Source: Bedellia somnulentella (lineage: Eukaryota; Arthropoda; Insecta; Lepidoptera; Bedelliidae). Taken from it: a stretch of 64,000 nucleotides of DNA. The stretch spans positions 23,162,182 through 23,226,181 of the forward strand of contig OY755171.1 in assembly GCA_963576735.1 (NCBI GenBank). Direction: 5' to 3'. Below are positions 1-12,600 of this stretch, one piece after another. Every line of letters begins with the position of its first letter. The first letter of the stretch is position 1. The notes beneath the pieces were generated by a model, which made no database searches, was not told where the DNA came from, and saw nothing but the letters and a program-made list of their open reading frames with translations. Made by a program: the position numbers and the translations under genes.

Positions 1-126
1 GCAAAATTCATACAATATACTTTCAATTATCTTTATTCATACATATTCGCATAGGTGAATGTGAAAAAGAAGGATTAGTGCATCCTATTATTCTAACCTA
101 ACACAAAATAAAAAAAAATACGCAAA

Positions 127-215
127 AAGACTTTGACCACCCGGGATTCGAACCTGGGTCTTTCGTACTTAGTGTTTACCAAACGGTACACCGCTACGCC
201 ACGCAGACATTTGTG
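127..215 (-). repeat. tRNA-derived SINE head or tRNA relic
   Basis: Read on the minus strand, the segment has a Pol III A-box-like TGGCGTAGCGG and an exact B-box GGTTCGAATCC at normal tRNA spacing. The 5' and 3' ends do not pair into a 7-bp acceptor stem, so this is a SINE head or decayed tRNA rather than a working tRNA gene. The flanks are AT-rich with no second feature. Confidence 0.5.
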
Positions 216-389
216 TAAATCTCAAATTTGTGATATCCTATATATCTAGCAGTCATACTATTGACAAACAATTAAATGGACAATTATTTTGATGAAAATG
301 GATGAAACCCTTATTTTTTCCAAAAAGACTATTAATGAAGAGTCCGATAAAGTCGGTCGATGAAAAAATTAATCGTGTAAATATGGGGA

Positions 390-585
390 ACCATATAAAA
401 GTTGTGTTTTTTTATGCTCCTGTGGGAACCCTTGCGAAATCCGAGATAAATTATATCCTTTATGTTGGCCAGGTGTATAACCTTCATTCATGTCAAATTT
501 GATCAAGATCGGTCCGGTAGAATTAACGTGATGAACGGACATACAGACAGACAGACAGAAAGACAGAATTTTTTTCAAAAATAGC
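390..585 (+). repeat. Dispersed repeat fragment with CAGA-type tail
   Basis: The stretch runs from 'gcgaaatccgagataaatta' through a 'gatcggtccggtagaatt' block to a 'cagacagacagacag' simple tail. From general familiarity, the 'cggtccag-tag-ttttt' type block followed by a short tandem tail is common in lepidopteran repeats. The short reading frames across it show no protein signature. Another sequence of this general kind lies at about 23630-23726, inside the Helitron. Confidence 0.4.
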
Positions 586-1496
586 AAATTTGGCTTCAAT
601 ATCGAAAATAAAACATATTTCACCGGTTTTTATTTTTTTTTTCTTCAATGTACAGTTTTGACCTCGTTACAGTCTTATTATAGTATAGAGATAGATTAAT
701 AAAAACTACAATATGCTCTAATGTAAAAATACTAAAACTATAAAACGCCATTTTGACACCAAAATCCGAATTCTTTATAATTTTATTTAAACACACACTA
801 AACATTGAAACAAACCTATTTTTAATTTACTGCTTAATTATAAAACCCATTAATTGTATTCTGACATATTGACGACCAACAGTAATATACAAGTAGAAAT
901 TAAAAACTTTGTTTATTTAGTAGCTAATAAACACTTAATCTCTGTTACAAGTACCAGCAGGACCTTACGGGAGGCCATAACATAACTTTACAACAGTTTT
1001 GTGGCGCAAGAAACAAATTTACAATAAAACAAAGGTCCCAAGTTTTGTTTTCAATAAGCTCCTGTATTCGACGATAATGAAAAAAGTTTTTATTGTTGTT
1101 CGCTGCGCCGCTAATGTATTTAGTGCCGTAGTCGAAGTGTGGCAACACCTGGGACTCGCGCAGGAAAAACTGCTGGAAACGAGCCAAATATTCGCTGACA
1201 TGGCAACACCAGCTCACTACCGATGACCACTAATTACAAATGCAAATATTGATGTATGCCATCAAACCTTACACCTTTTTTATGTTAACTGGATAGTGTG
1301 CGATACATAAAGATTAAAGTGTGTGTAGTTGTATCGCTTCAACAATTACAAGACACCAACATTATCGAAGACACAAGCAAATAGGTCAGATTCCGTTAAG
1401 TATTATTATCATATTTATACACACTTACACAATTATGATGAAGGATAAAGTGAGAATGTTTTATTTAATCTTTAGCATATAGGTTTATACGACTTA
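586..1496. other. AT-rich non-coding stretch
   Basis: No recognisable gene. A GC-richer block at about 1090-1230 is open on both strands, but no splice sites or protein family could be tied to it. The remainder is AT-rich sequence without an obvious repeat. Confidence 0.4.
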
Positions 1497-1714
1497 GGGC
1501 CAGTTTTTTGATCCGGAGTTAAAAATATAACCATTTGTTACATTGACTATAGTTAAATGACTAACCAGTAGTTAAATCGTAAATCCATTTTGGTTCGATA
1601 TTTGACCATTAGTTACTCTAACCACGGGTCAAAAAATGCATTTTGCTGATATCTAACTAATAGTTACGATATTTAACAAATTGTTGAGTTAACCACGGAT
1701 CAAAAAACTGGCCC
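1497..1714. mobile_element. Harbinger-like MITE, copy 1
   Basis: A 218-bp element with terminal inverted repeats starting GGGCCAGTTTTTTGATCCG, flanked by TTA on both sides. A 3-bp TTA/TWA target duplication and GGG-type termini are usual for PIF/Harbinger MITEs, so that superfamily is inferred. There is no coding capacity. It shares the TTA at 1715-1717 with the next copy. Confidence 0.75.
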
Positions 1715-1717
1715 TTA

Positions 1718-1945
1718 GGGCCAGTTTTTTGATCCGTAGTTAAAAATATAACCATTTGTTACATTGACGTGACATTGACTATAGTTAAATGTCTAACCAG
1801 TAGTCAAATCGTAAATCCATTTTGGTTCGATATTTGACATTAGTTACTCTAACCACGGGTCAAAAAATGCATTTGGCTGATATTTAACTAATAGTTACGA
1901 TTTTTAACAAATGGTTGAGTTAACCACGGATCAAAAAACTGGCCC
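1718..1945. mobile_element. Harbinger-like MITE, copy 2
   Basis: A second copy of the preceding MITE in direct tandem, with the same TIRs and a TTA on each flank (1715-1717 and 1946-1948). It is 228 bp, about 10 bp longer than copy 1, mainly because 'gacattgac' is duplicated in its left half. The two copies otherwise match almost base for base. Confidence 0.75.
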
Positions 1946-1948
1946 TTA

Positions 1949-2729
1949 GTAACCAGCTACAAAATAATCTCAAAGGAATTAAATTGGTTAGTCCATCTAT
2001 TGTCTTTAAAGACGTTTGCCTGACTGTAATAGATTTGTTAGTAATTCAGATACAATGAAATACTAAAGACCAAGATTTACTCTCCATTAGGCTAAAAGTT
2101 CTGAGTTATTTGCCTAGTATTTACAGAATCTACGTTATGTACACAGTATAACACCGAGATTCAACCAACATGGAATGAATTATCTAGTCTTCGTAAGGAT
2201 ATCTTAATTTTTATGTCTTCGATATTGAGTAGATCAGGGAAACCAAACTTACACTTAACAGCGCAAATTATGGGTTCGCAATTTTAGGCACTATTTGAGG
2301 GTTCATTTTATGTGGGCTAATAGGAACCCGTTCCGCATTTACGTATTATTACCAATTATTTGCTGACCTCACCAAAACTAATATTGTGAATAAAAGTTGT
2401 CTCTGGAAGATATCGCTTAAAGTGATACTCAGCAATTGTACTCAATCATAAAATTTCTTATTTTGGAAATGATTATCGTTAAGTTTAGTTTCCCTCCGAT
2501 GATTGACAATTGCATTGTTTCACAGATTTGAATTTAATGGTCAGATATTGATATGAGTTATTTTTTATGATTCTTAACAATTTTTTACTAACTAACTGAA
2601 TCTTTACAACCCAGAACAAACCAACTAAGAGTTGTTTGGTTGTTAATGAGGAAATAGGGTTAAACAAAAACCTAAAGCTGTATATAAATTTATGTGCGCT
2701 TGCAGATGACCACTCCACTTCTGCAAGGA
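1949..2729. other. AT-rich non-coding stretch
   Basis: No gene, RNA or repeat unit recognised. Short ORFs exist on the minus strand but have no motif or codon pattern worth calling. Confidence 0.4.
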
Positions 2730-2787
2730 GACAAGAGAGCTAGAGGTGCGAAAATAAACTAGTGTTTGTTTCCACACCTCTCTTGTC
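2730..2787. other. Short imperfect hairpin
   Basis: GACAAGAGAG...GGTG pairs with CACC...CTCTCTTGTC around a TAGT loop, giving a 58-nt hairpin with a 6-nt bulge and a weaker AT-rich upper stem. It resembles a small fold-back, perhaps a pre-miRNA-like hairpin. Nothing else shows it is expressed. Confidence 0.35.
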
Positions 2788-3315
2788 TTATAATTACAGA
2801 TGTTACTATTTTTAGCTTTTATTTTTACTAACATATTACTTAAAAAAAAATGTTACTAATCTAACCTACTAAGATATGGACACAGACTGAAATTATAGAT
2901 TTTAATGTTATTTTTATGTGAAAAAGTAAGAACATAGTATCAATGCAAAATCGGTGTCAGATAAAATAAAACACTTATTTTAATGTAAAATTAGTTTATT
3001 ATCTTAAGAGCAATCTTACGATGCGTCGCCGTACAAATGACTAATTACAATAGGTTGTGATACATTCTAGGAAACATTGCAAATCATCATGTCGCTAACC
3101 GCGGTAAAACTAAAACGTTTTCTTCAAGCTTACAAATTATAAATTAACAATAACACACTACATCGCGAGTCGGACGAACTCCGATACAAATTGTCCAACT
3201 ATCAATCAATTAGCCTATATCACTTATTATATTCAATAAAACTATGTAAGGCACTCTACCTCCCCATAATGCCTTTAGAGCAGTTTCGCTAATTTTGAGG
3301 CATTTTAGATAACAG

Positions 3316-3321
3316 TTTATT
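3316..3321 (-). terminator. Candidate poly(A) signal of the forkhead gene
   Basis: TTTATT on the plus strand reads AATAAA on the minus strand, about 300 bp past the stop codon at 3628. It is the nearest such hexamer noticed. AATAAA is frequent by chance in this AT-rich DNA, so this is only a candidate. Confidence 0.25.
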
Positions 3322-3627
3322 TTTAAGAATCATCTACCATGAATATTAAACGTATTTAAATTAAGAACGTAAAATATATCATGCATTTTAAACTATATTC
3401 CGGACAAACTGCAAATTTTATTTAATGTTGAGTCATTCTTATCCGACACGCTAAAACTGCCGCAGGATGTGAAAATGTAACCTATAAACGTTTCGTAACA
3501 TACCGTCCGCTCTAGGGTGCCAGATAGGAATAACTCTTAATTTTTGGTCAATGGTTATAACATTTAGAAATACATCCAATAAACAAAAACTGTTTCCACT
3601 CGTGTCCGTTCCACACACAGCGCGCGT

Positions 3628-3692
3628 CTAGTCCACGACGAGCAGGCCGCACTCGCGCGCCACCTGCTCCGACGACACCGGGTTGAGGAACA
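3628..3692 (-). CDS. Forkhead gene, terminal coding exon 4
   Basis: A 65-nt coding part after a TTGCAG acceptor; its first two bases complete a Val codon left by exon 3. It encodes FLNPVSSEQVARECGLLVVD and a TAG at 3628-3630. The frame closes precisely, which supports the whole four-exon model. Confidence 0.72.
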
Positions 3693-6600
3693 CTGCAACA
3701 ACAACCACGTTGTTACTATAACATATAAGTAAAGGAGAGAAAAAAATTGAAACCAGCGGGGTATACGCCCCCGTCACTCTGTCAATTGAGCTATAATGTC
3801 AAGTGGCTACAAGTCCGAAATTCTAAAAGTGTGTAAAAGAAACAAAGGAAAGAAGAATTTTTCTTTCCTTTTGATTTATCAGTAATAATCCCCAAGTGAG
3901 GTATTCATGAACAAAATATTCTAACATCATCATAATAATGTAAGAATGTTCGTATAAAAGTGAGAAACCAAAGTCAGAAGAACAAAAGAGCATGTATTAG
4001 GAGAATAATGAATGTGAGGGAAGCGAGACAGATTTGTCAAGTTCATACAAAATGGGAATCGATAGTCTTTTCCTACCCTGAACGTGAGAATAAGTAAGTA
4101 TTTATTCGCATTATTTTCACAAGGTACATATACTATTCTATAAATTTATTTCGCTAAGTGTAGAGTAGAAATAGAGGATAGTGATTAAATACTATGCGTT
4201 TATGATGTTTCATACTAATAACGGACGCATTCAAGTTTAAATAATGATGGTGTGATAAATGCAAAAGTAGTGGATAAATTATCGAGCTCTTTTCATAAAT
4301 TCACCATAAAACTTTGATTTCTGTAATGACATACATTGTTAACATGTATGATGTCTGGAGAGGACATCCGTCATCACTGCTATGATGTCGTACCAATATT
4401 TCAGGAGAAACCCCATACTCAGCGATTATTGCGCTCGGGGAGACCGGAGAATAATTTTATTGATTGATTTTCAAGTGTACCTTATTTAATATAACGTAAA
4501 TACGTAATATATAATAATAATCCACATATATGACTATAAAAAAACAATAACCCTGCTTTATGCCTGACTCTGGATTTGAATTTACGCCTGTCAGTATTAG
4601 AGGCAGAGCTCTAGTGTCTCCTCTCATTTATTAAAAATAATATGATTTATTAAAGGTTAACTGGAAGAAATCGCGTTAAGGCAATTAGTCCGCCTTTGTG
4701 TACATATATACTGTTGTACTTATTCTGCAATATACTGTTTGTGTGTTGTTTTGTATGCAATAAAGTGTTTAAATAAATAAAATAATATGCTTTTAGTACC
4801 TCGGCAATAATTTGGGGCCTTATATCAATTTTAATCAAATATTTGAACACTCTCACAAATTTCAAAAGTATGAAAAGAAAGACCAGACTTACCAGTACCA
4901 GACAAAAAAAGACTTACCAGTATGAGAAATATACATATTTACACCGAAAGGACTCAACCCACAAAAAGTCTATTTCGAGATATGAGCGTTTGAATTTTAG
5001 GGCTTTTTTCATACCGTGGGTTGGCTTTGCAGCCGTGATAGTCCACTGGGTAGAACGACCGTCCGTCAATACAAACAGGCGTGAGTTCCAATCCCGGGTC
5101 GGGCCTAAACCAATTTGTCTTTTCGAAAGACATATGTGTGGTTAATTTTTCATGTTTGGTAACGGTGACGGAAAAATCGTAAGTAAACACATAAGACAGC
5201 GTATTCGCAGCAAAAACAAAGACAGCCCTACCCCCTATCACGTGAGTACACTGTCCAAGTAAAGCTTGTGTACTCTGAAAACCAGGTGACAATGTCACAT
5301 GATGCTCAGTAGTATTAGTACCTCTGCTAACCCCTTCGGGAATATACGACGTGAACGGTTGAGTTTGAGAGTTTGAGGGTTGGGTTTGGGGCTCAAAATA
5401 AACAGTTTGCGAGCACATTTTATCAGAAGTTTTTTTTACTTCATAGATTTATCCCTCAGCAATACATTGGCATACTTTACTCAATTTCGGTGAAAGTGTG
5501 GGTTGAGTCCTTGCTGCTTACTACATCCTATTCAAGTAACGAATTAAAAACTCCTCTTTATAAATTATAAATATTAGGGGTCGACTGCACTGACTTCCCA
5601 ATAAAATTTAATTATCACTTTTATCACTTCCAAGACGTTACAGTTTTCTATGATCTTTACCACCATGTGAACTGCTTATTGGGTAAGATGATACGAAGCG
5701 ATTATTTTTACTACAATAGTGTAGTCCGGTCAATTTATACATTCAAGGTTACATAAATTCATAAGAAGCTGAAAATTGGCACAATTGTTCAAAACATGAT
5801 TATAAATGAAACCTCAAAAGTCCCCATCGTTCCGAGGTGTGCTAAAAATTTTACACGGGGTCAAAGGTCAAAAAAATTAGTTTTTTGCGATTTTAAGCGA
5901 AACAGTGAGTTTTTCGCAAAATCTTTCCAGTACAAAATTGTAGATCAGAAGATTCTCTACAAAAAAGATTACAATATTTTTTTTCCTAAAAGCCACCATT
6001 TTGAAGATATAACGCGTTGAAAAGTTCGATCATTGGTAATCTTCATACTTTGCAAATGTACGCCACGTATGAACATCACTTATAAGGTGTTATAACTTAA
6101 ACCTCAGTAGCTGCTCACCAACATTTATTTCGGGTATATTACCAAGTTCAAGTGTGTCTTGGTAATCACCTGGACCCTAAAGACTGGGGTTGGAAGTTGG
6201 TCGACAATACATTAGAGCCAGTTCTAACTTTACTTCCACCAGCACCTGAGAAACTTCTCAACTCAATATTTTGTAACTGTAAAAAAGGTTGTAATGCTAA
6301 ATGTGGATGCAGAAAAGTTGGACTGTTTTATTCCCTGGCATGCACAAACTGCCAAGGCCGATCGTGCTCTAATGTTGAGTCAGCTAATCTAGAAGACTCA
6401 TATGATACCAATGAGGAATCGCTAGTGGGACAGTTGATCTGTGAAATAGAAGAAAAAGAAGAAGAAACACAGGAAGAAGAACAAGAAGAAGACGAAGGAC
6501 AAGAAACAGTAATCCTGGAAAATTACGAATCAGACGAGGAATATTAATCATTTCATTTTCAATTACACCGCCATTATTTTAACCAACCGATATGTACAAT

Positions 6601-9600
6601 AATATTTTACAATAGTTTTAAAACAAATAAAATCAATGCAGACCCGTGGAATAGGCCTACAGGAGATACCACGTTAAAATAAAACGCGCTAAGTACACTA
6701 CCTCATAGGTGGCGTGGAAACGTGTGCAAAGTATGAAGATTACCAATGATCGAACTTTCCAACGCGTTATATCTTCAAAATGGTGGCTTTTAGGAAAAAA
6801 AATATTGATATCTTTTTTGTAGAAAATCTTCTGATCTACAATTTTGTACTGGAAAGATTTTGCGAAAAACTCACCGTTTCGCTTAAAATCGCAAAAAACT
6901 AATTTTTTTGACCTTTGACCCCATGTAAAATTTTTAGCACACCTCGGAACGATGGGGACTTTTGAGGTTTCATTTATAATCATGTTTTGAACAATTGTGC
7001 CAATTTTCAGCTTCTTATGAATTTATGTAACCTTCCTCCTTATTTTAGGCCTAAATTGACCGGACTAAGTGTATGAATATCAAATAAAATAAATGAAGTG
7101 TAATTGTGACATGTTAAGATTAATGAATAAATACATATGTTGTAGTAAATGTAGATCAAACCAAATTCAAACTCCAATTTTCCTGAGTACCAATATGTTA
7201 ACCCAATCCATTTTCTCGGAAAACTTTACCAATTTTGGAACTAAATTAGTTAAACACTATATCGGATTCTGAAACTTCATCTAAAGCACTGTTATTGATA
7301 TAATATTTGCAAGTAGTATCAATATTGAATAATGCAATATGACAGTCGAAATGTAAATAATATTAATAATGCTTCAATCACCAAACGGATCAAGGTAACA
7401 CAATTTTGAATGCCTATAGATTCATGCTTAAAAGTATTTTAACCAATACAATTTCAGTACAAATTAATAAGTAAAACTCTCAAGAACTTCATATATCAAA
7501 TACGATCAGAAGTCAAAATATTGAGCGGTGCTGACCTGTGGAGCCGCTGAAGAGCTGGTGGTCGGGCAGGATGGAGGCGGCCGCCAGCGCTGCCTCGTCC
7601 AGCACTATCACCTGCAACGGGACATTACAAATTGAAACACAGTTAGTTACTACTATTCTCGATTTCAAGACTGTTGTTTCAGTTCTCTCTCATCTGGGGG
7701 CACGGTAGTAGTACTGCGATTTATTTATTATTATAGTTAATTTTACGTGAAAAAGAAAAGAAATCGCAGTAAGGAACTTTAGATTTGGCCCAACTTATTT
7801 TAGAGATTTCATTACTTTTTAGACATAAACAAGCAGCTCTATCGAAACTTGGCTAGTTTTTTACAGAATGTTTTTGATGGGATCATACTTATCATCAACA
7901 AACTCAATTTTGATGAAAATACTAAAGACATTAGTGATCGTCAGCAGTTCCGTCAATTTGTATGATGTGGGGGCGTAAAGCATTAGGTCTTACATGTAAA
8001 AGGTTTATTGGTCATCCGCTGACCGTCAAAACTCAGAATTGCTCTCCAACACCCCATAAACTACTCTAGAAAGTTTCGAACTGCACCTTCGAGGACCCTC
8101 ACAAGACCCGAGATTGCCTTTTGAAGTGGTTGCCTTGGGCCAGTTGGCCAATGACCGAGTTAATGAGAAGCTTCTTGCATCGCTTCTACCGCCACTAGAT
8201 TATTTATTATGAGATTACATTTTTATCGGCAATATGTTGACCCGTCTTGGAGCTCAAAACCTATATCAATGTCTTGCATAACGTACAAAGACCAATGAGG
8301 CGCTGTTGTAGGCATAGCATACCCGTAGCATTGCTCTAAGGAGCTAAAAATATGACCCTAATAGTTACGCACGTTAGGTTTAAGAGCGTCTTTCTCACGA
8401 AAGAATTTTAAAACTGATGAGTAAGAGAAGGGAGACAGCGCGAAAATTATTTTAACTAATAATGGTACCGACTGTCTGGCCCCGGACTCTTCCAGTTCAG
8501 AGCTACTATATTCTCAATGCCAACAGAGTTCATATGCTCCGTGGATTTACTCGCTCTTTCGACCGCTTCAAACCCGTTATATTTGGCCGTCTTTGCGATC
8601 CACAGGCAGCGACCAAAACTGGCGCTCTAAATTTCTGTACAACTTCTTCCGGTCATTCATGAAATGATAATTCTGCTACCTCTTCCTTCACCCTTTTGAA
8701 CATCGCTGGATTAACTAATACTTACCTCTCTATTTCTTCATATTGCTCGGGGAACGAGGTATTTTTTCAAACATAGAGTAGGGCACAAATTCTCACCTTG
8801 GGGCAGTCCCGGCCGGCGCTGACGGTGACGGTGGCGGGTGCGAGCCGCTCCCCGCGCTCGGGCCGCTCGGGCCGGTCGGGCAGCAGGTCGAGGGCGGAGG
8901 CGGCCAGCGTCCACAGGTGGCCGGCGCCGTGCGACGCGCGCGCCCCCTTGCGGAAGTGCGGGTTGATGCTGAGGTTGTGGCGCACCGAGTTCTTCCAGCG
9001 CTCGTCGTGCGCCGCGTAGTACGGGAAGCGGGACCTGCAATTCACACACCTACATGTTACCACATGCATTTAACACATTTTTGTGTATAAGTATTCGGTA
9101 GAACACCAAAGAAACCTTTTTATCACTTTAGTGATACAATTTTGTATCATCTTTACTACCAGGTAAACTGCTGAGTGGTAAAAATAATGCATAGCGTAAA
9201 TGGCGCCTCGCAACGGAGAATATACTGACTCAGCACTACGTGACGTTGTGTGCCGTTTGTATCAGAAAAATGAATCCATTCACTCCTTGATATTTAAACG
9301 GGACCTTGCTTTACCTTGTCATGTAAAATAAATATTTTACATGACTTTATTATGTACTAGATTTTGAAGTCTACCAATCGCAAAGATTTGAATTTCCTAT
9401 GATGCATGATTGATGCATCGCTTCTTATTATTACCCAAAAAAAATTTAATGGATAATATACAAAAATACTTTCAATTATCATTTTTTATTTCATGTATTT
9501 AACAATTGGTCTTCATATCTATGTATACCAATGTTTATAATGACAAACCTTTTTTTTTTTTGGTGGTTTGGTTCCCTTTATTATTTAATTTTCAAAATTT

Positions 9601-12600
9601 AAATTAACGTATACATTATGTAGTGTAGTGTGAGTGCATCTCGTCCCCCTCTTGCCATTATATTATGTAAGTTAGTTGTAAGTCTTGAGCAGTAATAAAC
9701 TTATATCCAACAAGTAAACACGTCTATCAATTCATACATTGCATGGCGACCCTGCCAGTGCGGCCACACGGCTGCGCTGCGCACGAGTACATACAATATG
9801 TGTTAAATAAAGTGCAAAGTTATTAGTGAAAATATGTGATGAAAACAAATGATTCGATTTGAAATTGAATTGAAAACATTATCAGAGCAAGAAAAAACAA
9901 CCGCAATAGTTCAAAATATTAAAATAAACCGCGGGAAACATAGCAAGCCTAATGAGAAAATTACATAATATGTGTAGCACAAAGAATTCCTGGACACTTC
10001 CGAATCCTGACATGAAAAATAGTAAAGTGATTTGTTGATAATCACCTAAGTTAAAGTTGAAGATTGAAGATATTTTCTGCAAGTGACTGGGTGAATATAA
10101 CAATTAATGGTGAAAGCTGAAAAACATAGTGATTTTAGTGTCTATGAAACGATATAGTCAGTATGTACAATTATGTGTTACGTTTTTTTTCAGTGCATAT
10201 TATTATTAAAAAATGATATTACTATATATTTTTTTATAGGATATGGAATAGTTAGTTTCATTATAATTATTTTAATATTGTAACAATACACATGTTGATG
10301 TATAAAAATAATAATAGTATGTATTTAAATCATATACAAGTAAAGTTATGTTTGCGCAATTCCCAATTTTGTTTAGTTTGCAGTTTCCATGCTACTCGCT
10401 GTTAGGTTCTCAGTAATGTCAACTCATTACAAAATTAATATTATCATATTACATTATTTAGGTCAATATTCAATTGGTTATTTCATGTGCCATTCTTTTA
10501 AGTTCAATATTTTTTTATGATTTTGTTGCTAGACTGTGTTGTTCAAATTGCATGTTTAAAACATTAATAGTTTTTACATCATTTTAACTGTATGACGAGA
10601 AGTTTATTTTAATTAAATACTGTTATGTATTATTAACTACTCATATGTTATAAAGGAAAATATTTAATTAGCATGGCGGTAATGGAATGAGTGAAAATAA
10701 TAATTTAAAGATGATTATGAAGAAAAGGGATACAAGATAAGAAATTAAGAATATTAAGAAGTGTTATCATATACCTAGTTGTTTGTTACTAAGCTGATAC
10801 TGCGTATTTTATGTTGTGGCAATGGAAGATGAGAGCAGAGCGTCGTATACATATATGGAGTGAGGAATGTTTTAGTGTTAACGATGTGTGCGGTAAGATT
10901 GAGTTGGTAAGGTGACGTGATTGTTATGATTAAAAAAGGTAATGGAATGTAGCCAAAGTAAGTATGAAAGGTTTGAAAGTTTATGAAAAGCAGTTTGTAG
11001 AATGGTAGTTTCAATTGCTAAGTTTTTGATGTTCATTTGACTTGATCACTCAAATGTTATTTCGATTATTTACCAATTGATAACTAAATATGGAATGTGA
11101 GGATAACAGAAGGTTTTTGAATGCAGTATAAAAAGTCATACAAGGTACACCAAGGTACAAAGCAGATCTCTGAATCCTTTTTATCTGATCATAACGCGGT
11201 TGAATATCCTTCGTGAAGAAAATTGGACACCAAAATAGTGTTAAAAGAGAGAGACTGTAGTATAAGTATATAAATGCGCATGTAATGTAATAAAAAATAT
11301 TTGTACCTTGAGATGAAGTAAAATAAGTGAATAATAAATGTGTAAAAGGGCGGTCGATCCAATAATTATATTAGTGTACCTTGATAAGAGATGAAGAATA
11401 AATAAATATATGACTTGAGATGGAAGCATGGTTGTCCACAGCTATTTTAAATATACGATAAAAATGTGAGAGAGGATACTATAAAAAATGAATGAAATAT
11501 AATAAAGTTAATGACTATTGTGAAGGAGAAATGTATAAAAAAATTATATGTGGTTAAAATACTATGAAATGTCTTTAAAAAAATACTTGATTGTGATTAC
11601 GCGGCAAATTGTTTGGCCAACGATTTGTTCAATTTATCCCGGATTTTACTTATAGATTGTATTAAGTATAATAGTTAAGTTTATTAAATAGGTAAACAAG
11701 TTCTAAAAAGTATAAAATTAATTTTTATTTGTTATTCTACTCTAATTAATATTATAGTACTTTAGTGAATAGATGAATAAATAATAATTTCTTTAAAAAA
11801 TATGTTAATAATAAATATTTTTTTTATTTGCAAAGGGGGAAGGTGTAGTGTAGTGTGAGTGCATCTCGTCCCCCTCTTGCCATTATATTATGTAAGTTAG
11901 TTGTAAGTCTTGAGCAGTAATAAACTTATATCCAACAAGTAAACACGTCTATCAATTCATACATTGCAATTAAAACATTCTTGACGACGGAGTTATTATT
12001 GGTGAATTGAATAATGTTTTCGTGGTTAATATAAATTTTGAAAATTAAATAATAAAGGATAATAAAGGAAACCAAACCACCAAAAAAAAAGGTTTGTCAT
12101 TATAAACATTGGTCTTCATATCTATGTATACCAATTTTTATAATGACAAACCTTTTTTTTTGGTGGTTTGGTTTCCTTTATTATTTAATTTTCAAAATTT
12201 AAATTAACCACGAAAACATTATTCAATTCACCAATAATAACTCCGTCGTCAAGAATAATAGTGTCGTGAGAGTGAATGCCGGAAACAACACACTCCCATC
12301 ATGCACGTTGCCAAACGGTGGCCCTCCCAGTAAGCAGGCTGTCGCGGCGGTACCGCGGCACCACGCGGCACCAATCGATGCGCGGCGACGGCACCGTCAG
12401 CGCGCTACACTGCTGTAGTTCCTCACCCTTTGTTCATTACTAATAGTGGTTCATTACTGACCACTTTGAGATGCAACAATTAGGTACTGAGACATCCTAT
12501 TTATGGCTTGGATTTGAATCAAGTTTTTTATAATGATTAAGGCACTGAGTCAAACTTCTATTAAGTAAATTATTTGTACAAAAAAAATGCTTTTTTTATT

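Larger units (their letters stand above)
3693..7535 (-). other. Forkhead intron 3 and its contents
   Basis: Spans a SINE-C copy (about 3740-3905), a SINE-A copy (5030-5370) and a long-TIR DNA element (5722-7067). The remaining sequence is AT-rich with no further gene seen. Assigning it as an intron rests on the exon 3-4 splice frame. Confidence 0.6.
9619..11968 (+). mobile_element. Short LTR retrotransposon without ORFs (LARD/TRIM-like)
   Basis: Two LTRs of 125 bp (9619-9743 and 11844-11968), TGTAG...TTGCA, that appear identical by eye. ATTA stands on both outer flanks (9615-9618, 11969-11972) as a 4-bp target duplication. TGGCGACCCTGCCAGTGCGG directly follows the 5' LTR as a primer-binding site, and a purine tract CAAAGGGGGAAGG precedes the 3' LTR. 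The 2.1-kb interior is very AT-rich and has only short frames, so the element is non-autonomous and would depend on enzymes supplied by another element. The plus orientation is set by the primer site and purine tract. Confidence 0.8.

Noticed and set aside
945..1217. Minus-strand ORF with a plausible-looking peptide (EYLARFQQFFLRESQ...)
   Set aside because: Overlapping open frames exist on both strands, no splice sites could be paired with it, and no family was recognised. It could be a stray exon, but the sequence alone does not support a call.
5796..6020. ORF MIINETSKVPIVPRCAKN... also at 6657-6983 on the other strand
   Set aside because: The two frames are the same because they lie in the inverted arms of one element. 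Low-complexity translation and no domain point to terminal repeat rather than a gene.
8462..8662. 66-aa plus-strand ORF in intron 2
   Set aside because: No motif, and opposite in strand to the host gene. Length is within chance expectation.
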